From positions 4,163 to 68,162 of the forward strand of contig JBGPHD010000001.1 in NCBI GenBank assembly GCA_041484135.1: a stretch of DNA of 64,000 nt, read 5' to 3'. The position numbers and the translations under genes are program-made. This document shows positions 57,288-64,000 of this stretch, piece after piece; position 1 is the stretch's first letter; every line of letters begins with the position of its first letter. The notes under the pieces are model-generated. The model ran no database searches and was not told the origin of the DNA. It saw only the letters and a program-made list of their open reading frames with translations. This DNA is from JACORV01 sp041484135. GTDB lineage: Bacteria; Gemmatimonadota; Gemmatimonadetes; Gemmatimonadales; JACORV01.

Positions 57288-58583
57288 CTAGTGGGAGCCG
57301 TGCGCGTGCTTGCGCCGCTCTCCCCGCTCCAGGTAGGTCGGGCTGACGATCGGGAACCGTTCCGCGAACCACGCATGCGACAGCCCCCACACGCCGAAGA
57401 ACCCCGCCGTGACCAGCAGCTCCTGCCAACCTAACGGCGCTCGCGTCGCGCTCTGCGTGATGGACGGCGCCACCATCACGTAGCGGTCGAGCCAGAGGCC
57501 GCCCAGCGAGACCAGCGCGAAGACCGTGAAGATCGCCGGCGTCTGCTTCGGCTTGGCGCCGATCAGGCCCCAGAACGGCACCAGGAAGACCAGCACCACC
57601 ATCGTCGTCGAGATGGTCCGCCACGCCGGCGTGGCCATCCGCAGGAAGAGGAAGCTCGTCTCTTCCGGCATGTTGCCGTACCAGATGACGAGGAATTGCG
57701 AAAAAAACAGGTACGCCCAGAACACGGTGAAGCCGAAGCACAGCTTGCCGATGTCGTGGAGCGTCGCGGTGGTGATCAGGGACTCGAGCTGGAGGTGCCG
57801 GCGCCAGAACATGGTGAGGAGCGCCAGCGACATGAGCCCCGCCAGCCACGACGCCATGAAGAAGGAGCCGCCGAGCAGGTTGGACACCCAGTGCGGCGCG
57901 AGCGACATGATGAGGTCGAAGGCCAGCAGGCTCATCACCACCGCATAGACCAGGATCAGCGCCGGGGCGATGTAGTTCTGGCGCTCTTCGGAGAAGTCGG
58001 CGCCGCGGCCCGGCTGGTCGGAGCCGCGCGCGAGCCACGCGTAGAGCTTCCGGACCCGTTCCGGGGCCCCCGCCTGGAGGAGCGCCGCGTCGGGCCTGAG
58101 CGAGTGATAGAGGAACCAGAAGCTGATCCCGTAGAGCAGCAGCATGCCGGCGATGTCGCGGCCGAACATGAACCCGCCGCGAAGCCAGAACGCCTTGACG
58201 GCAGGCTCGGCGATGGGCGCGGCGATCCACGGGAAGATCTGCGCCCGGCCGATCCACAGCACCAGGAACAGCACGAACGAGACCGGCAGGAACGCCGCCT
58301 GCGCCTCGGCGATGCGGCGGACGTTGTAGCTCCACCGCCCCTTGGCGGTCTTGACGACGGCGCTGAAGAGCAGGCCGCCCTGCGCCAGGCCGGTCCAATA
58401 GAGCCAGTTGATGTGATAGGCGCGCCAGGCCCGCGCCGAGTCGGCGCCCAGGGCGAGGAGGATGAAGGTCGCCGCTCCGACGAGCGCCGTCCCATAGCAG
58501 AGCGGGCGCACCCAGCCCGGCAGGGGCCGGTCGAGCCGGCGCAGGACGGCGTCGCGGCCCAGGATCGCGTGGTCGCTCATCAC
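57288..58583 (-). CDS. actF: Alternative complex III subunit ActF (quinol:cytochrome c oxidoreductase membrane subunit)
   Basis: A 431-residue membrane protein with ten or so helices, the size and layout of ActF, a NrfD-like subunit of alternative complex III. Hallmarks include INWLYWTGLAQGGLLFSAV near 55-73 and HDIGKLCFGFTVFWAYLFFSQF (about 285-305). With ActC it flanks the quinol site. It is the last gene of the cluster (actB-C-D-E-F); no actG or terminal oxidase genes follow before the convergent gene. ATG at 58583 overlaps the actE stop by four bases (ATGA). Confidence 0.92.
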   Translation of the reverse strand: MMSDHAILGRDAVLRRLDRPLPGWVRPLCYGTALVGAATFILLALGADSARAWRAYHINWLYWTGLAQGGLLFSAVVKTAKGRWSYNVRRIAEAQAAFLPVSFVLFLVLWIGRAQIFPWIAAPIAEPAVKAFWLRGGFMFGRDIAGMLLLYGISFWFLYHSLRPDAALLQAGAPERVRKLYAWLARGSDQPGRGADFSEERQNYIAPALILVYAVVMSLLAFDLIMSLAPHWVSNLLGGSFFMASWLAGLMSLALLTMFWRRHLQLESLITTATLHDIGKLCFGFTVFWAYLFFSQFLVIWYGNMPEETSFLFLRMATPAWRTISTTMVVLVFLVPFWGLIGAKPKQTPAIFTVFALVSLGGLWLDRYVMVAPSITQSATRAPLGWQELLVTAGFFGVWGLSHAWFAERFPIVSPTYLERGERRKHAHGSH

Positions 58584-59122
58584 ATGCCCTGCAGCTGCCG
58601 CACGTAGTTCACGACGTGCCAGCGGTCCACGCCGCGGATCTTGTCGCCGTAGCGCGGCATGATGCCGCGGCCCTGGCGGATCATCGCGTAGAGGTAGCCG
58701 TCGCTGCGCTGCTTGGTCATGTCGGTGACGAGCGGCGGGACGTAGCCCATCTTGCCCGCCACCGTGCCGTCGCCGGCCCCCGCCGGGCCGTGGCAGACGA
58801 TGCAGTAGGTGTCGTAGATGCGGCGGCCTCGCGTCAGCGAGGCGGTCGTGCGGGCGGCCGGGTTCACGATCTGCCTGAGATCGGTGGAGATGTCGAGCGA
58901 GTCCTCATGACCGGTCACGGGCACCGAGCCCACCGGCAGGGTGAGGGGGCGCGCCGCGCCGGGCGGCGCCTCGAAGGGCCGCGTCACCACCTGGTCCCGC
59001 ATGGTGGTGAACCACGGCACCTTGCCGACCGCGTTGTCGAGCGTGGTGCATCCCGCCGCGCCGAGCGCCAGGCACACGGCGAGCGCCCCGCGCCCCGCGC
59101 CCCGCCCCGGCCGCTCAGACAT
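58580..59122 (-). CDS. actE: Alternative complex III subunit ActE (monohaem cytochrome c lipoprotein)
   Basis: A 180-residue cytochrome c. Lipobox LGAAGC (Cys25) anchors it to the membrane; the haem site is CIVCH (about 107-111) and the axial Met lies in GIMPRYGD. ActE passes electrons from the complex towards the oxidase or soluble cytochrome. The 8-base overlap with actD and 4-base overlap with actF place it firmly in the operon. Length and motifs are normal for the family. Confidence 0.93.
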   Translation of the reverse strand: MSERPGRGAGRGALAVCLALGAAGCTTLDNAVGKVPWFTTMRDQVVTRPFEAPPGAARPLTLPVGSVPVTGHEDSLDISTDLRQIVNPAARTTASLTRGRRIYDTYCIVCHGPAGAGDGTVAGKMGYVPPLVTDMTKQRSDGYLYAMIRQGRGIMPRYGDKIRGVDRWHVVNYVRQLQGM

Positions 59123-59639
59123 CGTTCACCTCTTCGGCGCCCGCGGCCCGCATGATGGACTCGGCCGTGGCCACCTGCGCCGGCCCACCGAAGGCCACGA
59201 TGCCGAACTTGTCGTTGCTGAAGCGCGGATCGTAGCCGGCGGCGCGGCGGAGCTTGGGGAGCCGCGCGTTGATGAACATGCCCGCCACCGTGGACAGTGC
59301 ACCGATCAGGATGGTGCACTCGAAGCCGATGATCACGAAGGGCGGGAGCGAGACGATCGGCTTGCCGCCGGTGACCAGCTCCCAGTCGAGGGACGTCGAG
59401 ATCGCGTACGCGAAGCCGAGCGCGCAGCCCGTCAAGCCGCCCACCAAGGTGAAGAGCCGCACCGGGCTCTCCTTCTTCGCCAGCACCTCGTCGAACTCGT
59501 GGCACGGCGCGGGTGCGTAGGTCGTGAGGTTGGCGTAGTCGTGCGCCTTGAGCTCGCGCAGCGCGAGGACCGCCGCGTCGAGGGATCCGAAGACGCCCAC
59601 CACGCCCGGGCGGCTGGAGGTCACGGGAGGCGTGGCCAT
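59115..59639 (-). CDS. actD: Alternative complex III subunit ActD (DUF3341)
   Basis: A 174-residue membrane protein with the DUF3341 signature: a ferredoxin-like cytoplasmic N-terminus (GVVGVFGSLDAAVLALREL, YAPAPCHEFDEVL), two helices (about 60-80 and 97-118), and a C-terminal segment DKFGIVAF. It stabilises the membrane part of alternative complex III. The ATG at 59639 shares one base with the actC stop. Longer reading frames upstream overlap actC and are not coding. Confidence 0.92.
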   Translation of the reverse strand: MATPPVTSSRPGVVGVFGSLDAAVLALRELKAHDYANLTTYAPAPCHEFDEVLAKKESPVRLFTLVGGLTGCALGFAYAISTSLDWELVTGGKPIVSLPPFVIIGFECTILIGALSTVAGMFINARLPKLRRAAGYDPRFSNDKFGIVAFGGPAQVATAESIMRAAGAEEVNDV

Positions 59640-61006
59640 CAGTGCGCCCCTCCCGCCCGCTTCGTCCCGGGCGGCGGCAGCGACTCCTTGATCTCGGAGA
59701 TCGCCATCGACGGGAAGAACTTGATGAACAGCATGAACCACATCGAGAACCAGCAGAAGCTCCCCAGGATGATCCCCAGCTCGTTCCAGTTGGGCCGGTA
59801 ATACGCCCACTGCCACGGCTCGAACTCATGCGAGAGGCTCGTCACGATGATGACGAACCGCTCGAACCACATCCCGATGTTGATGAAGATCGAGATGACG
59901 AACAGGGTCGGGATGCTGGTGCGGATCTTCTTGAACCAGAGCAGCTGCGGGATGAAGGAATTGCACGTGATCATCGTCCACGTGGCCCACCAGTAGTCCC
60001 CGAAGGCGCGGTTGTAGAACGTGGCGCGCTCGATGGGGTTCCCGCTGTACCAGGCGACGAAGTACTCGGTGGCGTAGGCATAGGTCACGATCGACGCCGT
60101 CAGCAGGCACAGCTTGGCCAGGTTCTCGAAGTGCCGCACCTGGAGGTAGCGCTCGAGCTGGAACGCCTTGCGGAGCGGCACCAGGATCGTGATCACCATG
60201 CCGCAGCCCGAGTAGATCGCGCCCGCCACGAAGTAGGGCGCGAAGATCGTGGCGTGCCAGCCGGGCACGATCCCCATCGCGAAATCCCACGACACCACGC
60301 TGTGCACCGAGAGCACCAGCGGCGTGGAGAGCGCGGCGAGGAACAGGTACATCCGCATGAAGTGATGCCACTCGCGGTCCGAGTTGCGCCACCCGAACGA
60401 GAGGATCCCGTAGAGCTTCCGGCGCCACCCCACCGCCTGGTCCCGCACCGCGGCGATGTCGGGGATGAGCCCCATGAACAGGAACGTCGCCGACACGGTG
60501 AGGTACGTGGAGATGGCGAAGACGTCCCAGACCAGCGGCGACTTGAAGTTGGCCCAGAGGCCGCGGGTGTTGGGATACGGGAAGACCCAGTAGGCGAACC
60601 ACGCGCGGCCCAGGTGCAGCACCGGGAAGAGGCCGGCGGTCATCACCGCGAAGACCGTCATCGCCTCCGCGGCGCGGTACACCGCGCTCCGCCACCCGGA
60701 CCGGAACAGGAACAGGATCGCGCTGATCAGCGTGCCGGAGTGCGCGATGCCGACCCAGAAGACGAACGTGGTGATGTAGGTACCCCAGAACACGGGCGGC
60801 GTGTACCCGGTGACGCCCATCCCCCACCGGATCTGGCGCGCCCAGCAGAACGCGCCGAAGGCCAGGCCCGCGAGGATCCCCGCCATGGCGAGGAACCAGC
60901 CGCGGCCGGGCGGCTCGATGGTGCGGATGATGTCGCGATTGACGTCGGCCCAGGTCGGCTGCGGGGGCGGCGCCGACACGCCCTGCGGCATCGCGGGAGC
61001 GGCCAC
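59639..61006 (-). CDS. actC: Alternative complex III subunit ActC (NrfD-like)
   Basis: A 455-residue NrfD-family membrane subunit with about ten helices. Typical ActC stretches are WGTYITTFVFWVGIAHSGTL, HLGRAWFAYWVFPYPNTRG and MWFERFVIIVTSL. It holds the quinol-oxidising site next to ActB. The GTG at 61006 has GGGGAGG seven bases upstream and lies 2 bases after actB. The protein is the expected length. Confidence 0.94.
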   Translation of the reverse strand: MAAPAMPQGVSAPPPQPTWADVNRDIIRTIEPPGRGWFLAMAGILAGLAFGAFCWARQIRWGMGVTGYTPPVFWGTYITTFVFWVGIAHSGTLISAILFLFRSGWRSAVYRAAEAMTVFAVMTAGLFPVLHLGRAWFAYWVFPYPNTRGLWANFKSPLVWDVFAISTYLTVSATFLFMGLIPDIAAVRDQAVGWRRKLYGILSFGWRNSDREWHHFMRMYLFLAALSTPLVLSVHSVVSWDFAMGIVPGWHATIFAPYFVAGAIYSGCGMVITILVPLRKAFQLERYLQVRHFENLAKLCLLTASIVTYAYATEYFVAWYSGNPIERATFYNRAFGDYWWATWTMITCNSFIPQLLWFKKIRTSIPTLFVISIFINIGMWFERFVIIVTSLSHEFEPWQWAYYRPNWNELGIILGSFCWFSMWFMLFIKFFPSMAISEIKESLPPPGTKRAGGAH

Positions 61007-61008
61007 GG

Positions 61009-63990
61009 CTACGCCTCCCCCCCGTGGATGACGCGGGTGAGGTAGGTGACCCCCGGCCGGGTGTTGAGCTGCTCGAAGACGTGGTAGCCGCGCTCGTCCT
61101 GCGCCAGGCGCGAGACGCGACTCGCCGGATCGTGCGCGTTCCCGAAGGTGATGGCGCCCGCGGGGCAGGTCTGCGCGCAGGCGGTCGTGATGTCGCCGTC
61201 CTGGAGCGTGCGCCCGCTGACCCTGGCGTCGTTCTGCGCGAACCGGATGCGCTGCACGCAGAAGGTGCACTTCTCCATCACGCCCTTGGTGCGCACCGTG
61301 ATGTCGGGGTTGAGCTGCCAGCTCAGCGTGCCCGGAAACGAATACTGCGGGCTTTCCGGGTTGCCGTAGTCCCACCAGTTGAAGTAGCGGACCTTGTAGG
61401 GACAGTTGTTGGCGCAGTACCGCGTGCCCACGCAGCGGTTGTAGATCTGGCCGTTGAGCCCGTCGGGCGTGTGATACGCCGCGTAGACGGGGCAGACGGG
61501 CTCGCAGGGCGCGTTGGCGCACTGCTGGCACAGCATCGGCGTCTGGCGCACCTCGAAGTCCGTGCCGGTCGGGAGGTCGGTGTCACCGCCCGCGAACCCG
61601 TCGTAGTAGCGCTCGATGCGGATCCAGGCCATCTCGCGGCTGCGGACCACCTGCTCCTCGCCCACCACCGGGATGTTGTTCTCGGCGTAGCAGGCCGTCA
61701 CGCACGCCGAGCAGCCGGTGCAGCGGGAGAGATCGATGGCGAGCTCCCACTTCGGATTCTCGAGCCCGTAGACGCCGAGATTGGTGCGCGTCGCCTGCGA
61801 CGCCGCCGCCGAGTCGATGGCGGCCTGCTCCGCCGGCGTGATGGTCTCGGGCTCGTGCTCCCCGTGGCCGGACGTGATCGCGGCGAAGGAAACGGCGCGG
61901 GCGATCCCGCGGTCGTGCTGCCGCGCGCTCCCCTCGGTGGTGGCGAGAGGCCGCTGCGCGCCGGTCTTCGTGAGCGTGACCCGGGTCTGGCAGTAGACGA
62001 GCGCCCCCGACGAGTCGGTCAGGTCGCCGAGCAGGCTGAGCGGGCTCGCGCCGCGGCCCCGGGCCAGCCGCCCGTACGCCGTATGGCCCTGCCCGATCGG
62101 CATCGCGACCACGTCGCGCCTGACGCCGGGGAAGACGTACACCACCGCCTCCACCTGCCGCGTCCCCGCCGCGACCGTCACGACGTCGCCGTTGCGCACG
62201 CCCAGGCGGCTCGCCGTCTCGGGATGCACCTCGACCCAGGTCTGCCAGGCGATCTTGGTCGCCGGATCGGGCAGCTCCTGGAGCCAGCCCTTGTTGGCGC
62301 CGCGTCCGTCGTAGAGCGCCGGCGAGGGCACCGCGAGGAGCACCAGGCCGTCGGCGGGCCCGTCGAAGGTGGGCAACGTCCAGGCGAGCCGCGCGAAGTC
62401 CATCGTGAGCCGCACCGGCCGGGGCGCCGTCTCCGCGAAGGTGCCCCCCGCTACGAGCTGCGCGTCGAACGCCGCCGGCGCGAGGCCCGCCGCGAGCAGG
62501 TCGCGCGCCGAGGTGGTGCCCGCGGGAGCGATGGTCTTGCCCGCCTGGGTGGCGACGGCGAGCATCACGTCCGCCGCCTGCCTGGTGTCGTGCACCGGCG
62601 TCACGGCCGGCTGCACCAGGCTCCGCATTCCCGCCGCCGGCTCCAGCGCGCCCCATTGCTCGAGCGGCGTGTGGTCGGGGAGGATGAGGTCCGCCAGCTC
62701 CGCCGTCTCGTCGGGATGGCTGGCGAAGGCCACCTTGAAGCGCACCCTCGCGAACGCCGCTGCGAAGCCGGCCGACTCGGGCAGCGAGAAGGCGGGGTTG
62801 GTCCCCTGCACCATCGCGACGTCCACCGTGCCGGCGTTCATCGCGGCGATGAGTGCCCGCATGTCCGCGTACTTCGAGACCCGCTCCCACGGCGAGGCGG
62901 CGGGGAGGCGCACGGTGCGGCCGACGTTGCCGGCGACGTAGTTGAGGAGGTTGACGGCGACCGCGGTCTGGGTCGCGGCGCGGTGCTGGTGCGCGACCCC
63001 GCCCGCCACCGCGAGCGAGGGCGCCGCGTCGGCGAACTCGGAGGCGAGCCGCTCGATCACCGGCTCCTCGACCCCGGTCGCCTCGGCGACGGTGCGGGCG
63101 TCGAACCGCGCGAGCAGGGCCCGCAGCCGGTCGGCGTCCACGCCGCCGACCCGCGCCTTGCCCTGCCGCAGGACGGCGGAGGCGATGCCCAGCGCGAGCA
63201 ACCCCTCCGTCCCCGGTTTGGGCGCCACCCACTCGTCCGCGTTGAAGCCCGTCATCCCCCGCCGGGGCTCGACCGCGACGAACTTCGCCATGCGGCCGTC
63301 CCGGTAGCCGTGCGACTCGGCGAAGCCGCGCGCGAACTCGGTCGGCGAGAGCCAGGTCTCGAGGAAGTCGGCGCCGAAGGAGAGGATGTAGCGCGCGGCG
63401 GCGAAGTCGGGCTGCGGGACCGTCGCCACGCCGAACGTCAGGCGGGTGGCCTCGCGCAGCGGCTCGAAGGCGAACGCCTCGTAGCGGAGGCGGCGCGTCG
63501 AGCGGAAGGCCGTGAGGAAGCTGTCGTAGAGCCGGTCGATCGGGCCGCTCTCCGCCCCGGTGATGAGGGCCACGCGATCGGTGCCCGAAGAAGCCGCGGT
63601 GCCCGTGGCATCGGCGAGCTGGGCGATGGCCTGCTCCCAGGTGATCGCGCGCCACATGGTGCCGTCGCGGCGGCGCGGCTGGGTGATGCGGTCGGGATCG
63701 TAGAGCCCCTGGAGCGCCGCCTGGCCGCGCGCGCAGAGGCGCCCGTGGTTCACCGGATGGTGCGGGTTCCCCTCGACCTTGATCGCCTTGCCCTCGCGCG
63801 TCTTCACCCGGATCCCGCAGCCCGCCGGACACTCGCGGCAGGTGCTGGCGTAGACGGTCGGGATGCCCGGGATGAGGTCGTCGGACGGGACCAGGTACGG
63901 CATCAGGTGGTCGGGCGTGCCGGAGCTGCAGCCGGCCGCGAGACCGGCGCCCGTCACCCCGGCGACCTGGAGGAAGCGGCGGCGCTTCAT
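61009..63990 (-). CDS. actB: Alternative complex III subunit ActB (molybdopterin-oxidoreductase-like/ferredoxin fusion)
   Basis: A 993-residue fusion of a molybdopterin-oxidoreductase-like domain (about 40-700) and a ferredoxin domain (about 735-960). The N-terminus has a twin-arginine signal (KRRRFLQVAG) ending in a lipobox LAAGC (Cys21). The first domain keeps a Cys51-x2-Cys54-x3-Cys58-x27-Cys86 pattern like the 4Fe-4S site of related enzymes. The ferredoxin domain carries CTGCSACVTACYAEN, CQQCANAPCEPVCP, CVGTRYCANNCPYK and CTFCVQRI, enough for four Fe-S clusters. It takes electrons from quinol to the haem subunits. ActA should lie beyond 64000. ATG at 63990. Confidence 0.95.
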   Translation of the reverse strand: MKRRRFLQVAGVTGAGLAAGCSSGTPDHLMPYLVPSDDLIPGIPTVYASTCRECPAGCGIRVKTREGKAIKVEGNPHHPVNHGRLCARGQAALQGLYDPDRITQPRRRDGTMWRAITWEQAIAQLADATGTAASSGTDRVALITGAESGPIDRLYDSFLTAFRSTRRLRYEAFAFEPLREATRLTFGVATVPQPDFAAARYILSFGADFLETWLSPTEFARGFAESHGYRDGRMAKFVAVEPRRGMTGFNADEWVAPKPGTEGLLALGIASAVLRQGKARVGGVDADRLRALLARFDARTVAEATGVEEPVIERLASEFADAAPSLAVAGGVAHQHRAATQTAVAVNLLNYVAGNVGRTVRLPAASPWERVSKYADMRALIAAMNAGTVDVAMVQGTNPAFSLPESAGFAAAFARVRFKVAFASHPDETAELADLILPDHTPLEQWGALEPAAGMRSLVQPAVTPVHDTRQAADVMLAVATQAGKTIAPAGTTSARDLLAAGLAPAAFDAQLVAGGTFAETAPRPVRLTMDFARLAWTLPTFDGPADGLVLLAVPSPALYDGRGANKGWLQELPDPATKIAWQTWVEVHPETASRLGVRNGDVVTVAAGTRQVEAVVYVFPGVRRDVVAMPIGQGHTAYGRLARGRGASPLSLLGDLTDSSGALVYCQTRVTLTKTGAQRPLATTEGSARQHDRGIARAVSFAAITSGHGEHEPETITPAEQAAIDSAAASQATRTNLGVYGLENPKWELAIDLSRCTGCSACVTACYAENNIPVVGEEQVVRSREMAWIRIERYYDGFAGGDTDLPTGTDFEVRQTPMLCQQCANAPCEPVCPVYAAYHTPDGLNGQIYNRCVGTRYCANNCPYKVRYFNWWDYGNPESPQYSFPGTLSWQLNPDITVRTKGVMEKCTFCVQRIRFAQNDARVSGRTLQDGDITTACAQTCPAGAITFGNAHDPASRVSRLAQDERGYHVFEQLNTRPGVTYLTRVIHGGEA

Positions 63991-64000
63991 GGCTGCCCCA

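Noticed and set aside
8938..57436. Repeated CCTAAC/GTTAGG hexamers across the window
   Set aside because: About eleven copies in 64 kb is not more than expected by chance at this base composition.

Overview
This is a high-GC (roughly 70 %), gene-dense bacterial chromosome segment from a Gram-negative organism. The best guess is Gemmatimonadota or a close relative. The pointers are an ExbB-ExbD-ExbD-TonB energiser, a TonB-dependent receptor with an N-terminal regulatory-like domain, WD40/NHL lipoproteins, Ser/Thr kinases with an N-terminal zinc ribbon, S9 and M6 secreted peptidases, a sphingolipid cluster and an alternative complex III operon. The phylum is an inference from gene content; no rRNA is present. 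I saw no insertion sequences, prophage, CRISPR array or compositional island. No stretch over 300 bases lacks a gene.

Layout. 1-2116 (-): tonB-exbB-exbD-exbD, the last gene running off the window. 2185-5901 (-): two sensor kinases flanking one OmpR-type regulator. 5970-10177: a small secreted protein, a VTT-family membrane protein, an ECF sigma/anti-sigma pair, a membrane hydrolase and an NTF2-like lipoprotein. 10224-19768: a secreted class V aminotransferase-fold protein, two translationally coupled six-hairpin glycosidases and a TPR receptor kinase. 19822-26498: an NHL lipoprotein, two tandem paralogous beta-propeller lipoproteins, a TonB-dependent receptor and a peroxiredoxin. 26571-29898 (-): tRNA-Ala followed 5 nt later by divergent homologues of complex I membrane subunits in the order A-H-J-K-N. 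29963-38052 (-): a hybrid sensor kinase with its ligand-binding lipoprotein, an S9 peptidase, a small lipoprotein and an M6 protease. 38132-43081: a PAP2 phosphatase, then a plus-strand sphingolipid operon (serine palmitoyltransferase, GNAT-type ceramide synthase, ceramide reductase, Aur1-like PAP2 headgroup transferase). 43044-50460: a TrkA-N potassium channel, a large membrane protein, a VIT/vWA protein and an ECF sigma/anti-sigma pair. 50484-57275: an FAD oxidoreductase, then a PEGA receptor kinase coupled to a secreted protein with two seven-bladed propellers. 57288-64000 (-): actB-C-D-E-F of alternative complex III.

How the genes fit together. Most operons are tightly packed, with 4-base ATGA/GTGA/CTGA overlaps implying translational coupling. 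Several operons begin with a sigma70-like promoter (TTGnnn, 17 bases, TAnnnT) whose -10 box lies only 6-9 bases before the start codon, implying leaderless mRNAs. The two most notable finds are the stripped-down complex I-like membrane cluster, which keeps canonical nuo order but lacks every redox subunit and most proton-channel residues, and the compact four-gene sphingolipid operon.
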